This document shows, one piece after another, positions 8,826-17,717 of a stretch of DNA of 47,878 nt. Source of the stretch: Emticicia sp. (GTDB lineage Bacteria > Bacteroidota > Bacteroidia > Cytophagales > Spirosomataceae); the NCBI GenBank assembly GCA_023254245.1, contig JALQYE010000009.1:474-48351 (forward strand), given 5' to 3'. The notes under the pieces were generated by a model. That model searched no databases. It was not told the DNA's origin and saw nothing but the letters and a program-made list of their open reading frames with translations. Made by a program: the position numbers and the translations under genes. Numbering within the stretch: position 1 is the stretch's first letter; every line of letters starts with the position of its first letter.

Positions 8826-11800
8826 ATGACAGAACAAAAAGAAATGCGACTCAGCCTTGCGGCAAAGAAACTCAACGTTGGTATTGTAACAATCGTTGAA
8901 AAACTTGCCGGAAAAGGACATCGTATTGAAAATAATCCAAATGCCAAACTCAACTTTGAGTTATTGAATATTCTTGCAAAAGAATATAATAATAATTCAT
9001 TGCTTGAAGATGGAGGTTCTCCAAAACCCCCAGCTGAAGAAGTGAAAACAACGTCTGCTGGTAACTCTGATATTTTATATTTCCGCCAACAAGCAAAAGT
9101 AGAAGATAAAAAGGAAGTAGAGCCTGCCAAACCAGCTGAGCCCGAAGTGATTCGTGCCGAGAGCAAGACCCATGGTCTAACAATTTTAGGTAAAATAGAT
9201 TTGGATAAAAAATCTACTCCTCCACCTCCACCTGTACCAACTCCAGCAGTTGAGCCAGTAAAAGAGGTAGTAGTTGAGCCAGTTAAAGCTCAGGTTGAAG
9301 AAAAACAAGTTGAAGTAAAGGTAGAGTCAAAGGTGGAAGTTGTTGTACAACCAACTCCAGCTGTGGTTGAAGTCACTAAAGTGCCTGAGCCAAAAGAAGA
9401 ACTCAAACCTCAAGAAACTACCCCATTGGTAGTTGAAGTACCAAAAGAGGAAGTTGTTGTGATACCAGAGCCAGTTAAGCCAGAGCCAAAACCTCAGCCT
9501 CAAAAGCGTCAAGAGTTTCCTCCTCGTCATCAACAACAAGGTGGAGGGCAAAAACAGCCAACTGAGCGTCTTGACCCTCGTCAGCCATACAAAGCTGACC
9601 AACGACCTCCGCACAAAGCAGAACCAAAACCTGCTCCAGCTCCAGTAGCACCAATAAAAAATATTCCAGATGAAATAGAGATTGAAGAAATAATCGAGCC
9701 AGAATTGATTCAAGCAAGAGGTGAAAAGCTTCAAGGCTTGAAAGTTTTAGGTCGTATTGAACTTCCTGTTGAGAAGAAATCATCTACTGCTGAGGATAGA
9801 GATAAACGTAAGCGTAAACGCAAACGTGTAAAGCGTGGTGAAAAAGTAACGGGTGCAGATGCAGTGGTAGCTCCTAAACCAAAAGTGCCTGCTCCTAATA
9901 CAGCTGCAACTACTACTAATAATAATGCAGCTGCCAAAAAAGGCGACACAAAGAAGAAGAAAGAACGCAAAGAAGAAGTATCTCAGGTTCAAGTAAAAGA
10001 GCAAATCAAGCAAACGATGGCTCGTATGCAAACCAAAGGTCCTGATTTTGGTGCAAAATATAGAAAAGACAAACGTAGGTCTCGTGCAGACCAAGAAGAG
10101 CAACGTGTATTGCAGGAGCAAGAAGAGAGCAACATCTTGAAAGTAACAGAGTTTATCTCGGCCGCTGAATTGGCTTCCTTGATGGATGTTTCTGTGACTG
10201 ATGTGATTTCGGCTGCCATGAAAATGGGTATGTTTGTATCTATCAATCAACGCCTTGATGCTGAAGCAATTCAAATGCTTGCTCTTGATTTTGATTTTGA
10301 TGTACAGTTTATCACTGCTGAAGAAGAGGTGAAAGTTGATACGATTGAAAAAGAAGATGCAGAGGAAGATTTATCGCCAAGAGCTCCAATTGTAACAATC
10401 ATGGGTCACGTTGACCATGGTAAAACATCATTGCTCGACTACATTCGTCGCACAAAAGTTGCATCGGGTGAAGCGGGCGGTATCACGCAGCACATTGGTG
10501 CTTATGATGTAGAAATCAACGAAGGACCAAACAAAGGAAAGAAAATTGCTTTCCTTGATACTCCTGGTCACGAAGCTTTTACTGCCATGCGTGCAAGGGG
10601 AGCTAAAATCACTGACGTTGTAATCGTTGTAGTTGCAGCTGATGATAGTGTGATGCCTCAAACACGTGAAGCAATCAACCATGCTAAAAATGCAGGTGTT
10701 CCAATTGTATTTGCTATTAATAAAATTGATAAGCCAGGTGCAAATCCAGAAAAAATTCGTGAGGATTTATCAAAAGAAAACATATTGGTAGAAAGTTGGG
10801 GTGGTAAGTATCAAGAACAAGAAATTTCCGCCAAGAAAGGAATTGGTATAAACGAACTCCTCGATAAGGTATTACTTGAAGCTGAATTACTCGAACTTAA
10901 AGCTAATCCGAATAGGACTTCAGTTGGTTCGGTTGTTGAAGCCTCGCTTGATAAAGGTCGTGGATATGTAACAACCGTTCTCGTTCAAAATGGTACACTA
11001 AAAGTAGGAGATGTAATTTTAGCTGGTCAATATTTTGGTCGTGTAAAGGCAATGGTAGATGCTACTGGAGCCAGAATTAAATCTGCGGGACCATCTACAC
11101 CTGTACAAGTGCTTGGTTTGCCAGGAGCTCCTCAAGCTGGTGATAGGTTTAATGTGATGGATTCAGAACGTGAAGCACGTGACATTGCTAATAAGCGTGA
11201 ACAAATTAATCGAGAGCAAAGTATTCGTGCTAAGAAGCATATTACACTCGAAGAGATTGGTCGCCGTAAAGCGATTGGAAACTTCCACCAGTTGAACGTA
11301 ATTGTAAAAGGTGACGTGGATGGTTCGGTAGAAGCCCTTTCAGATTCACTACTGAAACTTTCGACCGAAGAGGTTCAAGTTGCAATCATTCACAAAGGTG
11401 TTGGTCAAATTTCAGAATCAGATGTATTGTTGGCTTCAACCGCCGATGCTATTGTGATTGGTTTCCAAGTAAGACCATCAAATAATGCACGAAAAATTGC
11501 CGATAACGAAGAAATTGAAATTCGTTTGTATTCAATTATCTACGATGCTATCAATGAAATTCGTGATGCTATGGAAGGATTACTTGCACCAAAAGTTGAG
11601 GAAACTGTGGTAGGTACTATCGAAGTTCGTGAGGTATTTAAGATAAGTAAAGTTGGTACAATTGCTGGTTGTTATGTAACCGATGGTTCGATAAAACGTA
11701 ATAATAAAGTAAGATTAGTACGTGAAGGTATCGTTCTGCACGAAGGTGAGATTCAACAGTTGAAACGTTTCAAAGATGATGTGAATGAAGTGAAATATGG

Positions 11801-11897
11801 TTTTGAGTGTGGTTTGAGCTTGAAAGGCTTTAATGACATCGAAATTGGAGATACACTTGAAAGCTTTGAAATTAAGGAAGTAAAACGTAAGCTATAA
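8826..11897 (+). CDS. infB: translation initiation factor IF-2
   Basis: IF-2 is the GTPase that places initiator tRNA on the 30S subunit and promotes subunit joining. A small N-terminal IF2-N-like domain (about 1-55) is followed by a long Pro/Glu/Val/Lys-rich linker with a basic patch near residue 330. A second IF2-N domain lies at about 440-500. The GTPase core has GHVDHGKT at 527-534, DTPGH at 578-582 and NKID at 632-635. Domains II to IV then complete the protein to residue 1023. Length and linker fit Bacteroidota IF-2. It closes the rimP-nusA-infB cluster and ends before a strong terminator. Confidence 0.97.
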   Translation: MTEQKEMRLSLAAKKLNVGIVTIVEKLAGKGHRIENNPNAKLNFELLNILAKEYNNNSLLEDGGSPKPPAEEVKTTSAGNSDILYFRQQAKVEDKKEVEPAKPAEPEVIRAESKTHGLTILGKIDLDKKSTPPPPPVPTPAVEPVKEVVVEPVKAQVEEKQVEVKVESKVEVVVQPTPAVVEVTKVPEPKEELKPQETTPLVVEVPKEEVVVIPEPVKPEPKPQPQKRQEFPPRHQQQGGGQKQPTERLDPRQPYKADQRPPHKAEPKPAPAPVAPIKNIPDEIEIEEIIEPELIQARGEKLQGLKVLGRIELPVEKKSSTAEDRDKRKRKRKRVKRGEKVTGADAVVAPKPKVPAPNTAATTTNNNAAAKKGDTKKKKERKEEVSQVQVKEQIKQTMARMQTKGPDFGAKYRKDKRRSRADQEEQRVLQEQEESNILKVTEFISAAELASLMDVSVTDVISAAMKMGMFVSINQRLDAEAIQMLALDFDFDVQFITAEEEVKVDTIEKEDAEEDLSPRAPIVTIMGHVDHGKTSLLDYIRRTKVASGEAGGITQHIGAYDVEINEGPNKGKKIAFLDTPGHEAFTAMRARGAKITDVVIVVVAADDSVMPQTREAINHAKNAGVPIVFAINKIDKPGANPEKIREDLSKENILVESWGGKYQEQEISAKKGIGINELLDKVLLEAELLELKANPNRTSVGSVVEASLDKGRGYVTTVLVQNGTLKVGDVILAGQYFGRVKAMVDATGARIKSAGPSTPVQVLGLPGAPQAGDRFNVMDSEREARDIANKREQINREQSIRAKKHITLEEIGRRKAIGNFHQLNVIVKGDVDGSVEALSDSLLKLSTEEVQVAIIHKGVGQISESDVLLASTADAIVIGFQVRPSNNARKIADNEEIEIRLYSIIYDAINEIRDAMEGLLAPKVEETVVGTIEVREVFKISKVGTIAGCYVTDGSIKRNNKVRLVREGIVLHEGEIQQLKRFKDDVNEVKYGFECGLSLKGFNDIEIGDTLESFEIKEVKRKL

Positions 11898-11919
11898 TTT
11901 AGCTTCACATAATATAAGA

Positions 11920-11947
11920 AAGCCTCTCATATTGAGAGGCTTTTTTT
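11920..11947 (+). terminator. intrinsic terminator after infB
   Basis: A perfect 10-base stem (11920-11929 with 11933-11942), a 3-base loop and a T run through 11947 lie 22 bases after the infB stop. The T run touches the stop codon of the convergent gene on the other strand. Confidence 0.85.
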
Positions 11948-12656
11948 ATTGACTAATATGCTGAACTAAACTCCTCTTTGCTATGGGTAATAATGTTTCT
12001 TCCAAAGGAAATGATAAATCTGTCTCGATTGAATAAACAGCTGGATTAGGAAGATTTTTTTGTTGTTTTATCAAATTAATTTTAATATTTTCATAGCTAT
12101 TTACAAAATTTCTTTCCCATTCTGATATAAAAGTTGTACTTAAAGAACGGTATTTTTCACTATGTCGCTCAAAAAGTGTTAGGCGATAAGAATAAACTCT
12201 TGTACTACGGTTTTGCCCATTGCTAAGGAAAAAGTAACCTTCATCAAGTTTTAAAGGAATAACCCCAACAGGGCTGATAGAAAGTTTACTCTCAACAAAA
12301 TCATATATTTCACTTCCAACCGAGATAGCATTTTTAAAACGTTGAGTGGCATACTGAATAATTTCTTCAATTTCTTGCATAATGTTATTGTCTGCAATCA
12401 TTTCTTCATAAATTAACTCTAAATTTTCAATCTGAATACCCGAAAGTCGCTTCGGGAAATGGTCTTTCAGAAAATTTTTATTATTCTTAAATGAGATTAA
12501 GTTGTTATGATGAAAAAATAAATCGGAGAGTTGAGGATAGATTTTCGTGTTATCGAAACACTCTTTTACCTTTTGTAGATATGCCAAAAGCGTGTATTTT
12601 TTTGCTTCAAAATCAATCGTACCATCTACCATCCAAGTTTCAGATAATTTGTCCAT
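11946..12656 (-). CDS. hypothetical protein
   Basis: I do not recognise the family. The 236-residue protein is soluble with no signal peptide or membrane segment. It begins DKLSETWMVDGTIDFEAKKY and has a helical, charged middle region and a C-terminal half with alternating strands (VGVIPLKLDEGYFFLSN, TRVYSYRLTLFER). The composition looks like a normal conserved gene, and it has its own well-formed promoter. It is convergent with infB and lies 129 bases downstream of the MscS-type gene. Confidence 0.7.
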   Translation of the reverse strand: MDKLSETWMVDGTIDFEAKKYTLLAYLQKVKECFDNTKIYPQLSDLFFHHNNLISFKNNKNFLKDHFPKRLSGIQIENLELIYEEMIADNNIMQEIEEIIQYATQRFKNAISVGSEIYDFVESKLSISPVGVIPLKLDEGYFFLSNGQNRSTRVYSYRLTLFERHSEKYRSLSTTFISEWERNFVNSYENIKINLIKQQKNLPNPAVYSIETDLSFPLEETLLPIAKRSLVQHISQ

Positions 12657-12681
12657 AGTATTTTTGAAATTGTTTACATTT

Positions 12682-12711
12682 CAAATTTAATAGAGAAACT
12701 GAAAACACAAA
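12682..12711 (-). promoter_or_regulatory. Bacteroidota-type promoter for the hypothetical gene
   Basis: Read on the minus strand, TTTG (12711-12708), an 18-base spacer and TAAATTTG (12689-12682) match the consensus exactly. The predicted start lies about 20 bases before the ATG at 12656, which supports that start codon. Confidence 0.65.
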
Positions 12712-12785
12712 CAGTTTTGCAAAAAAAGTTTATTGAAGCCCTTCTATAAAATTTTAAACTGCTTTTACTGTTGCTTTTGTTGAGA

Positions 12786-13568
12786 CTAAATGCTCATTTT
12801 ATGCTTGTTGAAGTGTTCAAAAATACTGAAACGGATATCACTGCTAATGTTTTCGACATTAAATAAATCTCGTGTCCAGAAAAAAGCAACGAAAGAAATA
12901 GTAGATTCGCCAAATTCGGTAAATCTTATAAAGGGCTTTGGCGATGGAGAAACAGAGGGGTTTTTACTAATCAACTCCAGTACAATCGTTTCTATTTGTC
13001 GAATATTTGCTTGATAATCAATTGTTGCGGCTACTTCAAACCTCGAAATATCGCTTAGGTGCGTCCAATTCTGGATTTGACTTGAGGTAAGCATAGAGTT
13101 CGGCAAAATGATATATTTGTCATCACGAGTGATGGCGGTGGTAGTTCGAAGTTTTATTTCTTTGATTTGACAAACCAAATCATTGACCACGATTACATCA
13201 CCAACTTTAATAGAAGCATCAATCAATAGAATAATTCCCGAAACAAAATCTTTGAAAAGTGTTTGTAAACCAATGCCCAAACCAACCAAAAGAGCTGCCG
13301 AACCAGCTAAGATAACCGATATATCGAGCCCAACTACTTGTAGACCATTGGTGACTGTAAAGGTGATGATAATATATTTGAAAAGGCTATAAAGCGAATA
13401 CTTTTTACCATCTTCAATTTTTTTTGTTCGATAAATCGCTCGTTTTGTTAAATAAAGTGCAATGATAGCGAGAATTATTAATAGTATAATTCCCAGAATT
13501 GATGAAACTCGGAAGTCAAATGCACCTATTTTTATTATCGAATAGTTTAAAATTTCTTGAAAATTCAT
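12786..13568 (-). CDS. MscS-family small-conductance mechanosensitive channel
   Basis: This inner-membrane channel opens under membrane tension and releases solutes during osmotic downshock. The 260-residue protein has a first membrane helix at about 22-42, a second near 62-80, and the Gly/Ala-rich pore helix at about 84-105 (AGSAALLVGLGIGLQTLFKDFVSG). The beta domain follows with GDVIVVND and the NSML-like segment LPNSMLTSS, then a shortened alpha/beta C-terminal domain. It lies 63 bases behind hpf and may belong to the same transcript as the glucosylglycerate-type gene and hpf. That placement would join solute synthesis with solute release. Confidence 0.92.
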   Translation of the reverse strand: MNFQEILNYSIIKIGAFDFRVSSILGIILLIILAIIALYLTKRAIYRTKKIEDGKKYSLYSLFKYIIITFTVTNGLQVVGLDISVILAGSAALLVGLGIGLQTLFKDFVSGIILLIDASIKVGDVIVVNDLVCQIKEIKLRTTTAITRDDKYIILPNSMLTSSQIQNWTHLSDISRFEVAATIDYQANIRQIETIVLELISKNPSVSPSPKPFIRFTEFGESTISFVAFFWTRDLFNVENISSDIRFSIFEHFNKHKMSI

Positions 13569-13631
13569 GGTGTTAGTTGATTAAAATAAGGAAACTTTGG
13601 GCTTTTACCCGTAAATACACCAATTTTTTAA

Positions 13632-13925
13632 TCAGTAATACTGAATTTGTTTTCGTTTGAGTTTTCGCTCCATCGAAGCAATGGCCCTTGCAATGCTTTC
13701 TTCAAATGAAAAGCTGTGTTTTTTTATGAATTTATTTTCGGCGGGAAGTGTCACAACAATCTCGCACCACTGGTTACTTAGGTCGTGTTTGGCTCCTATT
13801 CGTAGCACAACTTTTACTCCAATAATATTTGACTGATGAGCCGTTAATTGTTTGATTTTTTCTTGCACAAAATTGATTAGACGCTCATTTGCGGTAAAGT
13901 GTGGGGTCTGGATACTAATATTCAT
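13632..13925 (-). CDS. hpf: ribosome hibernation-promoting factor, short form
   Basis: HPF binds the decoding region of the 30S subunit and helps stall or dimerise ribosomes in slow growth. The 97-residue protein has the beta-alpha-beta-beta-beta-alpha pattern of the family. It runs from an N-terminal MNISIQTPHFTANERLINFV strand-helix to a C-terminal helix with FEESIARAIASMERKLKRK. It lacks the dimerising tail of long HPF. Only 5 bases separate it from the glycosyltransferase-phosphatase fusion upstream, so the two are almost certainly co-transcribed. Confidence 0.9.
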   Translation of the reverse strand: MNISIQTPHFTANERLINFVQEKIKQLTAHQSNIIGVKVVLRIGAKHDLSNQWCEIVVTLPAENKFIKKHSFSFEESIARAIASMERKLKRKQIQYY

Positions 13926-13930
13926 ACTTT

Positions 13931-15304
13931 TTAAAATAAATAATTGATAACTTCCTGAAAATCAGGCTTTTTTACAACATAGTCGGCTACTCGGTCGAGT
14001 CTTTTATCGGTCGAACAGAACGAAATACCAACACTTGCTTTATTAGTTAGGCAAATATCGTTTTCGCCATCTCCAATCATCATGGTATCCGAAAGTGAAA
14101 TATCGTAATGTTCACAAATATGAGATAATGCATGGCTCTTACAGTAATCGTGTTTACAAATGCTGTGTTGATGCGGAAGAAAAAACGAAGGGATTTTTAC
14201 TTCACCAGTGGCGTGGCTTTTTGAGAATTCGAGTTCGTTTGCTAAACTAAAATCCACCCCCAGTTTATTTTTAAGATGATTCGTGATACAATCGTAGCTG
14301 TCAGAAATAATTCCAACGATGTACCCACTTTGCCTGAGATGCTCTACCAAATCAAAGGCATTGGGTGTGATTTTAATCGAATCGGCCACATCAAGCAGTT
14401 CTTTTAGTGATTTTCCTCGCAATAGTTTGGCTATTTGTTTCGTACGAAGCATCGAATTATTTTGTGAGCATCTTATTTCGTGAAGCTGCTCTGTAAAATC
14501 GAACGCAAGGGCGGCGGTTTGTATAAAACTTCCTCTTGTAATGGTATTATCCATATCCAGAATCGCAATTTTCTTGAGTTTTCTGAGGTTCTCGCTAAGA
14601 GCAAAGTCCATTTGCTCTCGAATAACTTGAATATGTTCGTAAGTTTTTAAGTCTTGAAAACCCATTTTTTTTGATTTCTTCAGAATTACCGAAGCCACCT
14701 GACGTGACATTTGTCCGAGTGCTTCTACACTTTGCATACGGTTTTCAATATGTCCGATATTGATTTCTTCGATTCTGACATTTAGCTGAAACATATCGAG
14801 CAAAATGCCAATGTCAACGCCATAGCCTTCTTCGAAATCAATTTGAGAGAAGTGCTCTTTTTTACCTGCTATCATTCCACTTAAAGGTTGTTTGAAAATC
14901 GGAAAGTTAGGGTAAAGGATTGATAATAAGGGCTTTGCTACCAGTTCGGTTACTCGGCCCGCTTGGCGTGTAAAATAAGATTTGACAAAATCAGCTCGAT
15001 TATCGACTATCGGAAGTGTCAATAAGTCAATAATATTGTTGGTATAATTCGTAATATCTGCATCTAAAAAAGCAATGATTTCGTTTTTGGCTACTATTAC
15101 GCCATCTTTCATTGACGTTCCTTTACCAAGTTTAGTACTGGTTATTACTTTACAGCCGAGCCTGTGGGCAACTTCAACGGTTTGGTCTTCTGATTTATCA
15201 TCAACGACAATTACTTCAGAAACATTTGCCGATTTTTTAGCAGTTTCAATAACAAAACCAATGGTTTTTTCTTCGTTGAGGGCAGGAATTATTACAGTTA
15301 TCAT
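13931..15304 (-). CDS. GpgS-like glycosyltransferase fused to HAD-IB phosphatase
   Basis: A two-domain protein of 457 residues. Residues 1-215 are a GT-A glycosyltransferase: MITVIIPALNEEKTI, VVDDKSED, the DAD metal motif at 81-83, GRVTELVAKPLL, QPLSGMIAGKKE and YGVDIGILLD. This order and the later NIGHIENRMQSVEALGQM closely follow glucosyl-3-phosphoglycerate synthase (GT81). Residues 245-457 are a SerB-like HAD phosphatase with DMDNT at 250-254, S334 in ISDS and GDGEND at 411-416, plus a Cys/His-rich stretch at 378-399. The inferred role is glucosyl-3-phosphoglycerate synthesis and dephosphorylation to glucosylglycerate in one polypeptide. I chose the ATG at 15304; an upstream ATG at 15406 would add 34 residues foreign to the fold. 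Donor and acceptor are unproven. Confidence 0.8.
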   Translation of the reverse strand: MITVIIPALNEEKTIGFVIETAKKSANVSEVIVVDDKSEDQTVEVAHRLGCKVITSTKLGKGTSMKDGVIVAKNEIIAFLDADITNYTNNIIDLLTLPIVDNRADFVKSYFTRQAGRVTELVAKPLLSILYPNFPIFKQPLSGMIAGKKEHFSQIDFEEGYGVDIGILLDMFQLNVRIEEINIGHIENRMQSVEALGQMSRQVASVILKKSKKMGFQDLKTYEHIQVIREQMDFALSENLRKLKKIAILDMDNTITRGSFIQTAALAFDFTEQLHEIRCSQNNSMLRTKQIAKLLRGKSLKELLDVADSIKITPNAFDLVEHLRQSGYIVGIISDSYDCITNHLKNKLGVDFSLANELEFSKSHATGEVKIPSFFLPHQHSICKHDYCKSHALSHICEHYDISLSDTMMIGDGENDICLTNKASVGISFCSTDKRLDRVADYVVKKPDFQEVINYLF

Positions 15305-15400
15305 AATTTGGGCTATTTTAAAGTAAAAACTAAATTTGGTAATCGACGATACTTCTACATAGTAGCTAATGAAATGGTATGAGTAGCTAAAGAAAGAATT

Positions 15401-15419
15401 CCCCAACTAAGTGTTGGGG
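15401..15419. repeat. short GC-rich palindrome
   Basis: A 7-base perfect stem CCCCAAC/GTTGGGG with a 5-base loop (15401-15407 with 15413-15419). It lacks a T run and sits between divergent genes, so a terminator role is unlikely. It looks like a dispersed palindromic element. Confidence 0.4.
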
Positions 15420-15593
15420 CTCTAAGCATAATGAAAAGTCGAAAGAACCGTTCATCGTATAAATACTAAATTGAAATCGTTCAATTGGACCATTTCCGAT
15501 TTCTTGTCAACAAAGGTCCGCTTCAATACTTAGATATTTCTTAGATAAAAATTAGAAATTACTTAGAGGTTTTTTTTCTGTAAAAATGCTATT

Positions 15594-15601
15594 TACATTT
15601 G
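15594..15601 (+). promoter_or_regulatory. Bacteroidota -7 element before the response regulator
   Basis: TACATTTG matches TAnnTTTG exactly and lies 24 bases before the ATG at 15626. No clear TTTG is present at the -33 position, which is a run of T. It overlaps the alternative upstream ATG at 15599, so it supports the later start. Confidence 0.45.
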
Positions 15602-15625
15602 AACATAATTTTAATCGTATCAAGA

Positions 15626-16303
15626 ATGAAGATTTTAGTAGTAGAAGATGAGTTAAAAACATTACAAGCGATTCAGCAAGGGCTGATTGAGAACTTTTAT
15701 GAAGTTGATATTGCTTATGATGGGCTTATTGCCAAGCAATTGGCCATGCGAAACTACTATAATTGTATCATCACTGATATCATTATGCCTGGCCTAAATG
15801 GTTGGATGCTTATTCAGGAACTTCGCCAGCACGGAATTCAGACGCCTATCTTATTATTATCGGCACTCGGAGAAAGTGAAGATAAAATTACTGGATTTGA
15901 TGTAGGTGCCGACCAATATTTAGTTAAACCATTTCAGTTTGCGGAGTTATTGGCACGGGTAAGGGCATTGACCAAGCGAGGAACAGATACATTGATTACC
16001 AATGACATTCTGAAATTTGCTGACCTTGAAGTAAACCTTGATACTAAGCGGATTAGTCGTGCAGGAAATGATGTAGAACTCACCGCACTTGAATTTCGAT
16101 TGCTGGAGTATTTTTTACGAAATCAAGGACGAGTACTTTCTAAAAATCAAATTGCCGAAAATGTATGGGATGTGAATTTTGATAAAGGGACAAATTATAT
16201 TGAGGTATATATCAATTATTTGAGAAAAAAAATTGATAAAAACTTTAATAAAAAATTGATTCATACGGTTTTTGGAATGGGCTATGTACTGAAAGAAGAA
16301 TGA
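15626..16303 (+). CDS. OmpR/PhoB-family response regulator
   Basis: A 225-residue DNA-binding response regulator. The receiver domain starts MKILVVEDE, with the phosphoacceptor at Asp51 (TDIIMPG) and the conserved Lys in LVKPF near 100. The winged-helix output domain (about 130-225) has LTALEFRLLEYFLRNQGRVLSK and ends HTVFGMGYVLKEE. The ATG at 15626 is preferred over 15599 because it begins at the family N-terminus and lies just after a promoter element. Its stop overlaps the histidine kinase start by 4 bases (ATGA), so the pair is translationally coupled. The signal and target genes are not visible. Confidence 0.95.
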   Translation: MKILVVEDELKTLQAIQQGLIENFYEVDIAYDGLIAKQLAMRNYYNCIITDIIMPGLNGWMLIQELRQHGIQTPILLLSALGESEDKITGFDVGADQYLVKPFQFAELLARVRALTKRGTDTLITNDILKFADLEVNLDTKRISRAGNDVELTALEFRLLEYFLRNQGRVLSKNQIAENVWDVNFDKGTNYIEVYINYLRKKIDKNFNKKLIHTVFGMGYVLKEE

Positions 16304-17664
16304 AACTAAGACAAGAAATAAGTCTTCGCTTTGTGGTGGTTGTAATGGCTATTTTGGGCATTACAATGCTCTCTGTGTATGTTTTTACGGCATTTTTTCT
16401 AAATAATAATTTTTATAGACGGCTCAACAATCGAGCTGAAACAGTTGTTGGGTGGTTGAGCCAGACAATAGAAAATAGAAAGGATATTGCCTTTTTAGAG
16501 AGTTTACTAAGGAACAGAAAAGACCAAATTACGGCCGAAGAAATTATTGTTTATAATGATAATAATCGCGTTATTTTTGTTTCGAATACCGCTCAGGTGA
16601 AAGAGATAGAGTTGGATATTTTATCTGAAATAAAACAAAAAAAGAGTATTGAGTTTGAAGCAGAAGACCTCTATGGTGTAGGTATTTTGTATGAGCGAGC
16701 ATATAAGCAGTATATCGTGATTGCAATGGCAAAAAATCAGTATGCTGACGAATTCCTGCAACAAATGCGGTTAATGATGCTCATTCTTTTAACTATTTCA
16801 ACCATTTTTGTAGGATTTATTGGCTGGTTTTATGCTAAGAAAACACTCGAACCTATCGAGAAAATCGGCACAGAATTGAATAAGATTTTTCCGCAAAATC
16901 TCAATAAAAGACTTGAATTTAACCATAATACCGATGAAATAGGAAATCTGACTCTCACGATAAATAAACTGTTGGATAGAGTGGAGGAGGGCTTAGGACT
17001 ACAAAAAATGTTTATTGGAAATGTTTCGCACGAATTGCAAAATCCGCTTACACGTATTAGCTCACAGTTGGAAGTAAGTTTATTGAAAGAGCGTAAACCA
17101 GCAGAATATCAATCAACAATTCTTTCTGCCCTGGAAGATATCACAGATTTGGTAAAACTTACGCAAAACTTGTTGAAATTATCAAGAGTGACAACTGATA
17201 CGAATGAGTTATTGGCTGAGTCGGTTCGGCTTGACGAATTATTGTTTGATGCCAAAGCATTTGTCTTAAAAAATAATCCAAAATATAAAATAGAGATAAC
17301 TTTTGATGCGTTACCCGAAGAGCCCGAACATCTTTGTATTGTGGGTAATAATCCGTTGCTTAAAATTGCTTTCATTAATTTAGTACAAAATGCTTGCAAG
17401 TTTTCGTCGGATAATCGGGCTTTAATTAGTTTATCAGCTTCAGATTCGTGTAAGGTTATTCATATTGAAGATAAAGGAATCGGCGTTGAGCCGCAAGAAA
17501 TTGCTTTTATTTTTCAACCATTTTATCGCACAACCAAGACCTCCGAAATGAAAGGTTATGGTATTGGGTTATCGTTGGTTGATAGAATTATAAAAATGCA
17601 CAATGGCAAAATAAAGGTAGTTTCTGAGCTTGGAAACGGGACAAAGTTTTCTATTTTCTTCTAA
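16300..17664 (+). CDS. membrane sensor histidine kinase
   Basis: A 454-residue sensor kinase and partner of the response regulator it overlaps by 4 bases. A first membrane helix lies at about 12-33 and a second at about 157-178, enclosing a periplasmic sensor of roughly 120 residues. A HAMP linker follows, then the HisKA domain with His244 and the ATPase domain with NAC near 365, the DKGIG box and the GYGIGLSLVDRI box. The H-box reads SHELQNPL rather than the usual SHELRTPL, while His, Glu and Pro are kept. The sensed signal is unknown. Confidence 0.93.
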   Translation: MKLRQEISLRFVVVVMAILGITMLSVYVFTAFFLNNNFYRRLNNRAETVVGWLSQTIENRKDIAFLESLLRNRKDQITAEEIIVYNDNNRVIFVSNTAQVKEIELDILSEIKQKKSIEFEAEDLYGVGILYERAYKQYIVIAMAKNQYADEFLQQMRLMMLILLTISTIFVGFIGWFYAKKTLEPIEKIGTELNKIFPQNLNKRLEFNHNTDEIGNLTLTINKLLDRVEEGLGLQKMFIGNVSHELQNPLTRISSQLEVSLLKERKPAEYQSTILSALEDITDLVKLTQNLLKLSRVTTDTNELLAESVRLDELLFDAKAFVLKNNPKYKIEITFDALPEEPEHLCIVGNNPLLKIAFINLVQNACKFSSDNRALISLSASDSCKVIHIEDKGIGVEPQEIAFIFQPFYRTTKTSEMKGYGIGLSLVDRIIKMHNGKIKVVSELGNGTKFSIFF

Positions 17665-17668
17665 ATCA

Positions 17669-17698
17669 AAAAGGCGATACATTACTGCATCGCCTTTT
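17669..17698. terminator. bidirectional intrinsic terminator
   Basis: A perfect 10-base stem (17669-17678 with 17689-17698) with a 10-base loop. Its arms begin and end in A and T runs. It lies just after the kinase stop and just before the convergent rny stop, so it can serve both. Confidence 0.8.
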
Positions 17699-17717
17699 CA
17701 AAAATACTTAACTTATT

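Larger units (their letters stand above)
15305..15625. other. divergent intergenic spacer
   Basis: This 321-base spacer lies between the divergent glycosyltransferase-phosphatase gene and the response regulator gene. It holds one palindrome and the response-regulator promoter, annotated separately. I see no convincing small gene in it. An in-frame ATG at 15406 on the minus strand is judged not to be a real start. Confidence 0.6.

Noticed and set aside
9327-9734. Long reverse-strand open frames across the infB linker region
   Set aside because: They are shadows of the biased Pro/Glu/Val codons of IF-2; their Trp/Phe/Leu-rich translations look like no protein family.
15305-15406. Upstream ATG extension of the glycosyltransferase-phosphatase gene
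   Set aside because: The GT-A fold begins exactly at MITVIIPALNEE; the extra 34 residues run through a palindrome and match nothing.
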